Assembly: GCA_029213005.1 (NCBI GenBank)
Contig: JARGPI010000004.1
Location: 124,001 to 188,000 of the forward strand
Direction: 5' to 3'
From: Verrucomicrobiales bacterium
Lineage (GTDB): Bacteria > Verrucomicrobiota > Verrucomicrobiia > Verrucomicrobiales > DEV007
DNA length: 64,000 nt
Shown piece after piece: positions 40,131-48,987 of the stretch; within the stretch, counting starts at the first letter, position 1; every line of letters starts with the position of its first letter. Under the pieces are notes generated by a model. That model worked only from the letters and a program-made list of their open reading frames with translations, was not told the DNA's origin and made no database searches. A program made the translations under genes and the position numbers.

Positions 40131-42475
40131 GGAGTAGAGAAAAGTGGGCTGAGAATAATGTTTTTGATAAGAGTCCGGAAGCCATTGCCCTCCGCCCGGG
40201 TTTTTGCGACTATCGATTCGATTACCTCGCGGTCTGAAAACCCCATCTCGCGCCCCATGGCATAAGTGGCGACCCGGTCAACGAGACATCGGGCGAACGA
40301 AGCTTCATCAGCCAGTAACAATTGTTTGAACTCCCGGATATCGTGAAACGTTTCACCGTTCCTGAGCACGCCGGATGCATCAACCGCCTTGGCTTTCACG
40401 ACATTCCCCCACCCTTTATCAGGAAACTTTTCGTTAACCTTAAACTGCAGGTATTGATCCCGATGCCTACCAATGGGATCGAAACTTTCCAGCGCAAAAC
40501 CCGGTGGATCGATGAATTGATGACACCCCGCACAGCTTTCCGAATCACTATGCAAAGCAAGTTGCTCCCGAATCGTCGTTGCGGAGCGTATGTCGGGTTC
40601 GATTCCTGAAATATTGGGAGGTGGTGGAGGCAGATGTTTACCCAGAATATTCTCCAGCACCCAGACGCCGCGAATCACCGGTGAAGTATTGGTTCCGTTA
40701 GCGGTGACTTTAAGTACGGCGCCCTGAGTCAACACCCCGCCCCTGACACTGTCCCCGGGTAACGATACTGGTCGCAGCTCCAGTCCCTCAACATCTTCTA
40801 TTCCATAGTTCGCTGCGAGACGTTGATTCAACATCGCAAAATCGGAATCGATAAAATTAGTGATCGCGAGATTGTCATCCAACACCTTTCGGAAAAATGC
40901 GCGGGATTCTTTCACCATACTGACCTGCAGAAGCTCATCAAAATCCTGATAGAGCTTGCGATCGGGAGTCGTTTCGTTGATATCGCGAAGTCGCAACCAC
41001 TGTCCGGTAAAATTTTCGACAAACCGCCCCACCCGTTCATCACCCAAGAGCCGTTCAACTTCCCCGGTGAGGATCTCTGGATCGAAAAGGTGCCCCTTTT
41101 CCGCAGTCGCCAGCAACGACTCGTCCGGCATCGAATTCCAAAGAAAGTAGGAGAGTCGGGATGCCATTTCATACCCGGAAATTCTTTCACCAGTTCCACT
41201 TTCCCGGAGGAACAAAAAATTCGGTGAACAAAGCACCGATTCCAATCCCAACCTTAACGAAGGCAGGAAAGGTCGCCCGCTGTCCATCGCTGCTTTTACA
41301 AGCTTGAAAGGGCGGGCCAATTCTGCTTCGGTGCAGGGCCGACGATAGGCACGGGGGAGGAAGCGTTCCAAAATGATCTTTGCGTCTTCCAAACTTCCGT
41401 TCTCCAGATCGACATTCCCGAGCAAACGCTGATGGCTTTCCGGAGGCCATTTCTCTATAATTGGCCCCGTAATCTCTACCGCACTCCAACCAACTCCGGG
41501 ATGCCCACCACTACTGACATTTTTCACCCAGGTCGGCAAACTTTGCGCAAAGAACTGAATCGCGAAACCCTTATCAAGCGTCGCCTCGATCTCAAAAGTT
41601 TCCGGCTCGGTCCCGACCTCGAAATACCCAAGATTTTTGTAAACGGCACTGACGGATTTGAAGTCGGAAGCAGTCACTGAAAACGTGATCGGCTGATCGG
41701 TATTCACCGCAGCCGCACTGAATTTGAACCGATACCTCCCCCGCTCCGGCAATCTGGCTTTTCGAGTCGATACCTTCGAGTACTGAGTTTTTGACGAAGT
41801 AAACAGCGTTACCCGATCATCTATCAACGCATACTGCTTTCCCAGATACTGCCCCACTTCGTGAAGGGAATCGGTAGTAAAGGTTCGCGTTTCCGGTCGG
41901 GGCTCGTTTTTTATCACGAGATCAAGCGCATGCCTCGCCGCATCGAGGTATCGTTCAAAAAGTTCCGCTGACACCGCCAGTGCCGCCCCGTTGTTATCAA
42001 ATCCGCCCGCAGACTGATCTTCCGGTAACCGGTCCTGCAGATCGACTTCTATCCCCAGCAAATCCCGCATCGTATTTTCATACTCCACCCGGTTCATTCT
42101 CCGATGCACCACTTCACGGATTTCCCGGTCTGCCTTAGTAAGCGGAGCCCGAACCGTATCAAGAAACGCAACCTTCTCCGAATGCACCGGGCGCGGTTGC
42201 TTTGCCGGTGGCATTTCATCGTGCTGAATCCGGTCAAAAATCGCGGTCCAGCTCGCGACCTCTCCGGGGCCGGTGATCTCGTCCGATACCAGCGCCTCAA
42301 TATCGAGAACGCCTTTAGCCACCGATCCGTCATGACATTCGAGACAATGTTTTTCCAGAAAGGGCCAGAGCCTATCCTCCAGCGATTCCGCCAATATCAA
42401 AACCGGAGCCAGCATGACGCCGAGACAAATCACCGCACCGAAACCATTTGGCAATCTGAACGGACTTATCTGCAT
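40127..42475 (-). CDS. DUF1592-type multidomain cytochrome c
   Basis: The 782-residue exported protein has the domain string usual for this PVC family: signal peptide, PSCyt1-like heme motif CLECH (residues 44-48), DUF1587 (RRMNRVEYENTMRDLLGI), DUF1595/DUF1592 middle (YRRPCTEAELARPF, EMASRLSYFLWNSMPDE), DUF1588 (VRGGVLTQGAVLKVTANGTN) and DUF1585. A second CAGCH lies at residues 648-652. It likely transfers electrons for periplasmic oxidation of an unknown polymer-derived substrate together with the DUF1552 partner downstream. The pairing and order are the standard ones for Planctomycetes and Verrucomicrobia; the substrate is not known. Confidence 0.95.
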   Translation of the reverse strand: MQISPFRLPNGFGAVICLGVMLAPVLILAESLEDRLWPFLEKHCLECHDGSVAKGVLDIEALVSDEITGPGEVASWTAIFDRIQHDEMPPAKQPRPVHSEKVAFLDTVRAPLTKADREIREVVHRRMNRVEYENTMRDLLGIEVDLQDRLPEDQSAGGFDNNGAALAVSAELFERYLDAARHALDLVIKNEPRPETRTFTTDSLHEVGQYLGKQYALIDDRVTLFTSSKTQYSKVSTRKARLPERGRYRFKFSAAAVNTDQPITFSVTASDFKSVSAVYKNLGYFEVGTEPETFEIEATLDKGFAIQFFAQSLPTWVKNVSSGGHPGVGWSAVEITGPIIEKWPPESHQRLLGNVDLENGSLEDAKIILERFLPRAYRRPCTEAELARPFKLVKAAMDSGRPFLPSLRLGLESVLCSPNFLFLRESGTGERISGYEMASRLSYFLWNSMPDESLLATAEKGHLFDPEILTGEVERLLGDERVGRFVENFTGQWLRLRDINETTPDRKLYQDFDELLQVSMVKESRAFFRKVLDDNLAITNFIDSDFAMLNQRLAANYGIEDVEGLELRPVSLPGDSVRGGVLTQGAVLKVTANGTNTSPVIRGVWVLENILGKHLPPPPPNISGIEPDIRSATTIREQLALHSDSESCAGCHQFIDPPGFALESFDPIGRHRDQYLQFKVNEKFPDKGWGNVVKAKAVDASGVLRNGETFHDIREFKQLLLADEASFARCLVDRVATYAMGREMGFSDREVIESIVAKTRAEGNGFRTLIKNIILSPLFSTP

Positions 42476-42540
42476 AACGTCAAAACCTGATGCCGTCCTC
42501 TAACTCAGTCAAAATTTTAATCGCGTTGTCACAAACGGGC

Positions 42541-43563
42541 CTAAAACGATTTTTCAGAAATCCGCTTTTTCGAGGGTTCATCAACATCCCAGAAATTGAT
42601 TCGCTTCCTCACATTCTCGAGAAAGCGCTTCAATCGCTCAGGCGGTTCGGCGGTGCTCACGAGATGTAACATCCCGATCCGCCACCCTTTGATCTCCTTG
42701 TGAGACTCCTTGTCATTCAGCGAAATCCCGGCTATTCCCGCGATAATCGTGAACAGCTTTCCAATGATAAGCGTGGCGAGATTCAATAATATCTCGACGG
42801 CGAAAAATATAAACGCCGCGACGATCAGCAGGAGCATCCCCAGCATCAAAGGAATCCCGAGGAGAATGTTTCTGATAAAGTGCCAGAGAAACCCACCCCG
42901 GGACATCCCCACCACGGCACCGAATGGCATCATGAACCCGAAAATGGCACCAATCGCTACGGAAAAGAAAATCACGGCCATCCCGGCATCAACCGCATTT
43001 GCGAGGGTGTACGCCCGCAAACCTCCCGAATAACCGAGCACAATCGTCGCCACGAGGAAAAAAGCTCCCGCGGTCCATCCCACAACGCGCTCAGATGAAA
43101 TCTGCGGCTTCCTGCCTTCGGCCTTCTCTTCGGCCCCTTCGTTGGGTTTTCCCAATAAATGATGCGCGAGGTGCCCGAAAATCAGAGTCAACATCCCGAA
43201 TCCTATCCCGGAGACTACCGACATCCGAACCCCGACTGTCCCGAACAGCGGCATGATCGATTCACCCAGCAGATAGTACTCAAGAAAGAGGGAAAAAAGC
43301 CAGATCTCAATGAGAAAGGCGAGAGTACCGGCGAGAAAAAAGAAGAAATTGCGGGGAGTCAGACGGTTATCCTCATCCTCCGGCCAATGAACTTTCCTGT
43401 GCAAATCCCAGATACTCGATCCAATCAGGGTGATTGGAAAAATGACGATCGCGACGATCAGCATAATGTAATCATAAAGGTAGTAGAGCACCGCCATCAC
43501 GATGAGAATGACGAGCCAATACTCGGCCAGGAATGCCTTCACGATGTTTACCCACTCCGCCAT
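42541..43563 (-). CDS. Polytopic membrane protein of unknown function
   Basis: The 340-residue protein has about eight to nine hydrophobic segments. The first is VILIVMAVLYYLYDYIMLIV at residues 15-34; the last is the long run IPLMLGMLLLIVAAFIFFAV near 230-250. A soluble, positively charged C-terminal tail of about 70 residues follows (KRFLENVRKRINFWDVD). No family was recognised. Its start codon overlaps the stop of the upstream VWA-like lipoprotein gene by one base (TGATG). This tight coupling argues that both products act together at the envelope. It lies after the DUF1592 gene in genome order but has a separate 65-nt spacer. Confidence 0.75.
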   Translation of the reverse strand: MAEWVNIVKAFLAEYWLVILIVMAVLYYLYDYIMLIVAIVIFPITLIGSSIWDLHRKVHWPEDEDNRLTPRNFFFFLAGTLAFLIEIWLFSLFLEYYLLGESIMPLFGTVGVRMSVVSGIGFGMLTLIFGHLAHHLLGKPNEGAEEKAEGRKPQISSERVVGWTAGAFFLVATIVLGYSGGLRAYTLANAVDAGMAVIFFSVAIGAIFGFMMPFGAVVGMSRGGFLWHFIRNILLGIPLMLGMLLLIVAAFIFFAVEILLNLATLIIGKLFTIIAGIAGISLNDKESHKEIKGWRIGMLHLVSTAEPPERLKRFLENVRKRINFWDVDEPSKKRISEKSF

Positions 43564-44345
43564 CAGAATGAGTTCTGGACCTCGTACAGTTCAAATTCCG
43601 CCGCATTTAATTTCGATCTCCACGACGATTCGAGGCGCTTAAAATACTGATGCGTCCCTTCGATGGTCTCCCCGACGGGCTTGGTGACAAAGCGGGCGAC
43701 AACCGACACATCGGGCAACTCCAGCTGAGATTCATCTTCCAGAGCCGCATCCTCGATCATATCTGAATAAATAATGAGCTCCTTCTTATCATAATTTTGC
43801 TTTTCAAAAAAGCGCTGACAGGTCAAAAGAGCTCCCACAAAGTCCGTCTGATTCGAGGGACTCGTGAAAATCTCAGCCCCCTCTTCCTCAAACTCGCGAC
43901 AGGCGGAATCAATTGCCAGTTGGATCCGTTCCCCGACACTTTCCTCAAAGTCCCTTTTTTCACGCTCCCAGACTTTCAATTCGATCGGGTTCGAAGGCTT
44001 CGGCTTCTGATAATGGAAATCATCGCGAGTTAGATTGAGATTCGTGATCATCGCCGAGAGCTGATTACTCTCCGATTGAATCGTTCTGACGATAAAATGA
44101 TCCCCGGCCTGAGCCGACTTCAATTTTGACAGAATTTCCCCTTTCACCAGATCCATAACCCGCTGACTGCCTTCATCAGCCGGGTTGTTGTAACTCAGAC
44201 TGTTGTCGATCAGCAGAAAAGTAATACGTTTCTCAGGCGAAATTGCGATTCGCCCGGTTTTCGAAGTATCGACGCAGCCCGTCAAAACGCCCGAAAGGCA
44301 GCATAATGCGAGAAGGGGCAGGAAGACTTTCGGGAAAAAACTCAT
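43563..44345 (-). CDS. VWA-like lipoprotein
   Basis: The 260-residue protein starts with a lipoprotein signal: a hydrophobic core and the lipobox LTGC, with cysteine at about residue 24. The mature part looks like a von Willebrand A fold: ITFLLIDNSLSYNNP has the D-x-S-x-S MIDAS pattern, and IIYSDMIED resembles the VWA fourth strand. A long charged helix (EREKRDFEESVGERIQLAI) sits between them. No named family was recognised, but the MIDAS pattern suggests metal-dependent protein-protein binding. It is the first gene of a two-gene unit with the polytopic membrane protein. Confidence 0.72.
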   Translation of the reverse strand: MSFFPKVFLPLLALCCLSGVLTGCVDTSKTGRIAISPEKRITFLLIDNSLSYNNPADEGSQRVMDLVKGEILSKLKSAQAGDHFIVRTIQSESNQLSAMITNLNLTRDDFHYQKPKPSNPIELKVWEREKRDFEESVGERIQLAIDSACREFEEEGAEIFTSPSNQTDFVGALLTCQRFFEKQNYDKKELIIYSDMIEDAALEDESQLELPDVSVVARFVTKPVGETIEGTHQYFKRLESSWRSKLNAAEFELYEVQNSF

Positions 44346-44477
44346 AAAAAGACGCGTTATTTCTAAAATAGTACGATCCGCTCAAAGATCTCTCAGATTT
44401 TGGAGTTTTTCACAATCCAAGGTTGAATAGTTTAGCTTTCCCTAAATATTGACTGGCTCTAATCTGATTTTCCCAAA

Positions 44478-46355
44478 ATGGCTGCTGCAAATAATTATAC
44501 CGAAGATCACATCAAATCTCTCGAACCACGAGAGCATATCCGACTTCGTCCCGGGATGTACATAGGAAAACTGGGGGATGGCAGCTCCCCGGACGACGGC
44601 ATTTACATCCTGTTAAAAGAAGTGATCGATAACTGCATCGACGAATTTGTCATGGGAAATGGCAAGCAGATCGACATTTCTCTCGATGAAAATTTCATGC
44701 AGGTGCGGGATTATGGTCGCGGAATCCCCCTGGGCAAGGTCAAAGATTGTGCCTCGGTGATCAATACCGGGGCCAAATACGACAGCGAAGCCTTCAAAAA
44801 ATCGGTTGGTCTGAACGGTGTGGGTATCAAAGCCGTGAACTTTCTGTCAGAAGCCTTTGCCATCCAAAGCTACCGGGAACGTAAGACGATGTCTCTCGAA
44901 TTCTCTCAGGGACTCGTCATTGACGAGATGAAACGCCCGGCGACGACCAGCGAACCCAACGGCACCTCCGTCTCATTTGAACCCGACGTGGAGTTATTCG
45001 GTGAATACCAGTGGAACACCGAATACATCGAACAGATGTTGAGGAACTACGCTTATCTCAACACGGGCCTGACGCTCTCTTTTAACGGTCAGAAATTTCG
45101 CTCCAAAAATGGTCTGCTAGACCTCCTGACCGAAAACCTCGAACAGGAGAAACCACTTTACGATATCATTCACATCGCAGAGGCCGACATCGAAGTCGCC
45201 TTCACTCACACCGATCAAAGCGGTGAGGAATACTACAGCTTTGTCAACGGCCAGCACACCACGATGGGCGGAACTCATCTTGCCGCATTTCGCGAAGCCA
45301 TCGTGACCACAGTTCGGAACCACTACAAAAAGCAATATGAAGCGCCCGATATTCGCTCGGGTATCGTCGCGGCGATTGCAGTAAAAGTGGAGGATCCGGT
45401 GTTCGAATCCCAGACCAAAACCAAGCTTGGTTCGACTCACATGGCGCCCGACGGCGAAACGATTCGGACCTTCGTCGGTAACTTTATCGGTCTTCATCTC
45501 GACAACGCTCTGCATCGCAATAAAGAAAGAGCCGGAGCACTCCTGGAAAAGATCCAACATTCCGAGCACGTCAGAAAAGAGCTCAAAGGAATCAAGAAAC
45601 TGGCCAAAGACCGTGCCAAGCAAAGTCGGGTTCACAACAAGAAGCTCCGCGACTGCCGGGCCCACTTCAATTCCTCTCATAAGCAGGCCAAAGAATCGAC
45701 CATCTTTATTACGGAGGGTGATTCTGCGAGCGGTTCGATCACCAAGGCGCGCGATGTTGATACTCAGGCCGTTTTCTCGCTTCGCGGTAAGCCGCTGAAC
45801 TCCTACAACATGACGCGCAAAATTGTGTATCAGAACGAGGAGTTTAACCTGCTACAAGCCGCCCTCAATATCGAGAATGGACTCGAAACCCTGCGATATA
45901 ACAAAGTCGTTCTGGCTACCGATGCCGATGTCGACGGGATGCACATCCGCCTCCTGACGATTACATTCTTTCTTCAGTTCTTTCCCGATCTGATTCGCGA
46001 AGGTCATCTCTACATCCTGGAAACCCCACTGTTCCGGGTTCGGAATAAGAAGAAGACGATCTATTGCTACACAGAGGAAGAAAGAGTCAACGCTATCGAA
46101 GAATTGAAACCAAATCCCGAGATCACACGATTTAAGGGTTTGGGTGAGATCTCCCCCGATGAGTTTAAACACTTCATCGATGAAAAGATCCGCTTAGCGC
46201 CAGTCGAGATGCCACCCAGAAATCGTTCGGTCACCGAACTGCTCGAATTTTACATGGGAAAAAACACACCCAAACGACAAGAGTATATCATCAAGAATTT
46301 GGTAGTGGAACAAGACCTGGTCGAGGAGGAAGAAGAACTCGAAGAAACCGCTTAA
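44478..46355 (+). CDS. Type IIA topoisomerase B subunit (topoisomerase IV/ParE-like)
   Basis: The 625-residue ATPase subunit has the GHKL motifs: [15 protein letters not shown] (about residues 55-69), DYGRGIPLG, and the ATP-lid [14 protein letters not shown]. The transducer follows, then the TOPRIM/DNA-binding core ([18 protein letters not shown] and [14 protein letters not shown]). The short length, without the proteobacterial GyrB insert, and the N-terminus [20 protein letters not shown] resemble, from memory, topoisomerase IV subunits of Bacteroidetes. It forms a pair with the A subunit at 46885-48894, but a four-helix-bundle element lies between them. gyrB versus parE identity is inferred from context. 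A paralogous gyrase pair would be expected elsewhere in the genome. Confidence 0.85.
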   Translation: MAAANNYTEDHIKSLEPREHIRLRPGMYIGKLGDGSSPDDGIYILLKEVIDNCIDEFVMGNGKQIDISLDENFMQVRDYGRGIPLGKVKDCASVINTGAKYDSEAFKKSVGLNGVGIKAVNFLSEAFAIQSYRERKTMSLEFSQGLVIDEMKRPATTSEPNGTSVSFEPDVELFGEYQWNTEYIEQMLRNYAYLNTGLTLSFNGQKFRSKNGLLDLLTENLEQEKPLYDIIHIAEADIEVAFTHTDQSGEEYYSFVNGQHTTMGGTHLAAFREAIVTTVRNHYKKQYEAPDIRSGIVAAIAVKVEDPVFESQTKTKLGSTHMAPDGETIRTFVGNFIGLHLDNALHRNKERAGALLEKIQHSEHVRKELKGIKKLAKDRAKQSRVHNKKLRDCRAHFNSSHKQAKESTIFITEGDSASGSITKARDVDTQAVFSLRGKPLNSYNMTRKIVYQNEEFNLLQAALNIENGLETLRYNKVVLATDADVDGMHIRLLTITFFLQFFPDLIREGHLYILETPLFRVRNKKKTIYCYTEEERVNAIEELKPNPEITRFKGLGEISPDEFKHFIDEKIRLAPVEMPPRNRSVTELLEFYMGKNTPKRQEYIIKNLVVEQDLVEEEEELEETA

Positions 46356-46363
46356 CCACAGAG

Positions 46364-46396
46364 TCTTGTTCTTGCTCCTATTCTTGATCTTGTTCC
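46364..46396 (+). repeat. Left inverted repeat of the IVP-like element
   Basis: A 33-nt arm (TCTTGTTCTTGCTCCTATTC start) beginning 9 nt after the parE-like stop. Its reverse complement matches the right arm (46843-46875) at 29 of 33 positions, with the outermost 17 matching perfectly. In RNA the arms would form a long stem enclosing the four-helix-bundle gene. Confidence 0.9.
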
Positions 46397-46411
46397 AAGC
46401 ACCAACTCATC

Positions 46412-46855
46412 ATGAACTATCTTTTCGATCACGAAAAACTAAAGGTCTATCGAAGATCTCTCGAGTTCATTGAGTGGGTTGATCCGGTAATCGAGTCCCT
46501 TCCCAACTCTCTTTCGGTTAAAAACCAAATCGACAGAGCCTCGACCTCGATCCCTTTGAACATCGCGGAAGGAAACGGAAAGTGGAGTCCGAAAGACAGA
46601 TGTCGATTTTTTGATGTTGCGAGAGGATCGACACTTGAGTGCGCAGCAGCACTCGATATCGCTGTTGTTAAAAAGAAGTTGGATACTGAAACGGCAGCGA
46701 CCGGAAAAGCAATCTTAGTTGAGATTACAAAGATGCTGGTTGGCCTTATCAAAGCTAACGATACCGATCGCAAGTTTGGCGAAGTTAACTACCTGAGAGA
46801 ATCAGGTTTAGAAGAGGAATTCTATCTAGTCGATCCTGAGATAGAACAAGAATAA
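46412..46855 (+). CDS. Four-helix-bundle protein (S23 / intervening-sequence protein family)
   Basis: The 147-residue protein belongs to the family first seen inside 23S rRNA intervening sequences (S23/IVP, also related to the Avd accessory protein of diversity-generating retroelements). Typical segments are FDHEKLKVYRRSLEFIEWVD at residues 5-24, NQIDRASTSIPLNIAEGNGK near residue 43, and FDVARGSTLECAAALDIAV near 69-87. It has no transposase or nuclease motif; family members bind nucleic acids. It sits between topoisomerase subunit genes and is bracketed by inverted repeats, its C-terminal EIEQE lying inside the right arm. It is probably an element passenger rather than a topoisomerase partner. 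Confidence 0.9.
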   Translation: MNYLFDHEKLKVYRRSLEFIEWVDPVIESLPNSLSVKNQIDRASTSIPLNIAEGNGKWSPKDRCRFFDVARGSTLECAAALDIAVVKKKLDTETAATGKAILVEITKMLVGLIKANDTDRKFGEVNYLRESGLEEEFYLVDPEIEQE

Positions 46856-46875
46856 GATTAGGAGCAAGAACAAGA
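46843..46875 (+). repeat. Right inverted repeat of the IVP-like element
   Basis: This 33-nt arm includes the stop codon of the four-helix gene and ends 9 nt before the ATG of the topoisomerase A subunit. Its outer 17 nt (AGGAGCAAGAACAAGA plus one base) are an exact reverse complement of the left arm; the inner part has a few mismatches. Confidence 0.9.
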
Positions 46876-46884
46876 TTTTTACTC

Positions 46885-48894
46885 ATGCAAGAGTCAGACA
46901 CACCACTTAGAGGCATGTATTCAGACTGGTTTCTGGAGTATGCCAGCTATGTCATTCTCGAACGTGCCGTTCCACATATTAACGATGGCCTCAAACCGGT
47001 ACAAAGGCGGATCCTACATTCTCTGAAAGAAAAGGACGACGGTCGCTTTAATAAGGTCGCCAACATCATCGGTCATACCATGCAATACCATCCGCATGGC
47101 GATCAATCGATCGGAGATGCTCTGGTCAATATGGGACAGAAGGAGCTGGTGGTGGACACTCAGGGAAACTGGGGAAATATCCTGACCGGTGACTCCGCAG
47201 CGGCGGCTCGATATATCGAAACCCGGCTCTCGAAATTCTCGAACGAAGTTCTCTTCAATCCCAAAACCACTACCTGGGCGGCGAGCTACGACGGAAGAAA
47301 TAAAGAGCCGGTTACTCTCCCGGCAAAGTTTCCTCTGGTGCTTGCCCACGGAGCCGAAGGGATCGCTGTCGGCCTGGCTTGCAAAATACTTCCTCACAAT
47401 TTTAACGAATTGCTCGATGCCTGTATTGCGGTGCTGAAAAAAGAAGAGTTCACACTCTATCCGGATTTTCCTCAGGGCGGATTGGCCGAAGTGTCTGACT
47501 ACAACGACGGCTTGCGCGGTGGAAAAGTGCGGGTTCGCGCTCGCATTGAAAAACTGAAACAACGGGAGTTGGTAATCACCGAGGTCCCGTACGGAACCAC
47601 TGCCGGAAGCCTCGCCGATTCCATCCTCAAAGCGAACGACCAGGGCAAGGTCAAGATCTCGAGAATTGAGGACTGCACCGCGGAAAATGTAGAGATTCAC
47701 GTCTTTATACCGGCTGGGACCGACGCGGATCAAACGATTCAGGGTCTCTTTGCCTTTACCGATTGCGAAGTCAGTATCTCACCTAACGCATGTGTCATTC
47801 AGGACAAGACACCGAAGTTCCTCGGGGTATCGGAAATCCTCCGGCACAATGCCCACCAGACCAAAGCGATTCTCAAACAGGAACTGGAGATTAAAATGCA
47901 GGAGCTGGAGGATAAATGGCATTTCTCCAGTCTCGAAAAAATCTTTATCGAAAACCGGATCTACCGTCGAATCGAGGAATGTACCACCTGGGAGGACGTG
48001 ATCGAAGAGATCTGGAACGGGTTGGAATCATTCCTGCCACTGCTTAAACGCGAGGTCACCGATGACGACGTTGTAAGACTGACAGAGATCAAAATCAAAC
48101 GGATCTCGAAGTTCGATTCCTTCAAGGCAGATGAATTTATCAAAGGCCTCGAGGATCAGATGAAGGAAACGGCGAAACACCTTCGCAATCTGACGAAATA
48201 CACCGTGGCCTGGTATCAGGGATTAAAAGACAAATATGGTAAAGATTTCCCCCGGAAAACGGAACTGACTACCTTCGAAAAAGTCGATGCCAAGACGGCT
48301 GTTATTTCTAATGACACTCTCTATGTGAACCGGAAGGACGGCATGGCTGGCTACGGATTGAAGCGGGACGAAGCTGTCGGCAAATGTTCGCGGATGGATG
48401 ACATAATCGCATTCTCCAGAGATGGCACCATGCGGGTTGTGAAGATCAGCGACAAGGTTTTCGTCGGTAAAGACAACATTCACTGCGCAGTTTTCAATCG
48501 CGATGAGCCCAAGTTTTACAATATGATCTATCGCGACGGCCGTGGAGGTCGCGCCATGGTGAAACGCTTTCAGGTTGCGGGAGTGACCCGCGACAAACTA
48601 TATGATCTGACCAAAGGTACGCCGGGAACCCGGGTGCTTTTCTTCAGCGAGCATGATACGGAAGAAGAGGCAAATATGCACGTTAGAGTGCACCTCAAAC
48701 CTGCGCCGAAACTACGAAATCTAATTCTTGATCTCCGACTTTCAGAAATCGAGTTCAAAGGGCGGGCCGCTAAAGGTAACATAGTCACTAAACATCTCGT
48801 AGATCGCGTAGTCAGAATTCCACAGGCGGAACAGGATATCCTTGAAGCCAAAGCAAAACGCCGGGACCGCCGCGAGGCGAATCAATCCGAGTAG
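46885..48894 (+). CDS. Type IIA topoisomerase A subunit (topoisomerase IV/ParC-like)
   Basis: The 669-residue DNA cleavage subunit starts with RGMYSDWFLEYASYVILERA. It carries the helix-turn-helix motif region around IIGHTMQYHPHGDQSIGDAL and the catalytic tyrosine at residue 110 in AAAARYIETRLSKF. It keeps a shortened C-terminal wrapping region with a few blades (TFEKVDAKTAVISNDTLYV, RGGRAMVKRFQVAG) and a basic tail. It is short compared with GyrA (about 800-900 residues), and the early sequence resembles Bacteroidetes ParC-type subunits from memory. It pairs with the B subunit upstream, 530 nt away across the four-helix element. Confidence 0.85.
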   Translation: MQESDTPLRGMYSDWFLEYASYVILERAVPHINDGLKPVQRRILHSLKEKDDGRFNKVANIIGHTMQYHPHGDQSIGDALVNMGQKELVVDTQGNWGNILTGDSAAAARYIETRLSKFSNEVLFNPKTTTWAASYDGRNKEPVTLPAKFPLVLAHGAEGIAVGLACKILPHNFNELLDACIAVLKKEEFTLYPDFPQGGLAEVSDYNDGLRGGKVRVRARIEKLKQRELVITEVPYGTTAGSLADSILKANDQGKVKISRIEDCTAENVEIHVFIPAGTDADQTIQGLFAFTDCEVSISPNACVIQDKTPKFLGVSEILRHNAHQTKAILKQELEIKMQELEDKWHFSSLEKIFIENRIYRRIEECTTWEDVIEEIWNGLESFLPLLKREVTDDDVVRLTEIKIKRISKFDSFKADEFIKGLEDQMKETAKHLRNLTKYTVAWYQGLKDKYGKDFPRKTELTTFEKVDAKTAVISNDTLYVNRKDGMAGYGLKRDEAVGKCSRMDDIIAFSRDGTMRVVKISDKVFVGKDNIHCAVFNRDEPKFYNMIYRDGRGGRAMVKRFQVAGVTRDKLYDLTKGTPGTRVLFFSEHDTEEEANMHVRVHLKPAPKLRNLILDLRLSEIEFKGRAAKGNIVTKHLVDRVVRIPQAEQDILEAKAKRRDRREANQSE

Positions 48895-48956
48895 TGGTGT
48901 CGGTTAATTCGCTACCATTTCCATAATTCCAATACCTTTTTAGTAGGTTTTGGTAT

Positions 48957-48982
48957 ATAGTGGGACCTTCACGTCCCACTAT
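48957..48982. promoter_or_regulatory. Perfect 10-bp hairpin directly upstream of the SPFH gene
   Basis: ATAGTGGGAC (48957-48966) and GTCCCACTAT (48973-48982) are exact inverted repeats around a 6-nt loop and end 5 nt before the ATG at 48988. There is no T-tract, so it is not a terminator. It may block the ribosome start site or be a protein-binding palindrome. Confidence 0.55.
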
Positions 48983-48987
48983 TGATT

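Larger units (their letters stand above)
46364..46875 (+). mobile_element. Intervening-sequence-like (S23/IVP) element inside the topoisomerase operon
   Basis: About 512 bp, consisting of a four-helix-bundle gene bounded by near-perfect 33-nt inverted repeats, inserted between the two topoisomerase subunit genes. The layout is that of intervening sequences in 23S rRNA genes, where the stem is cut by RNase III. Here the host is an mRNA. The right arm overlaps the last codons of the internal gene. No transposase is present. Confidence 0.7.

Noticed and set aside
46412..46855. Four-helix-bundle gene as a topoisomerase accessory subunit
   Set aside because: The gene matches the S23/IVP family and is bounded by inverted repeats, so insertion is the simpler explanation.
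48957..48982. Hairpin upstream of the SPFH gene as a terminator of the topoisomerase operon
   Set aside because: No T-tract follows, and the stem ends at the start codon of the next gene.
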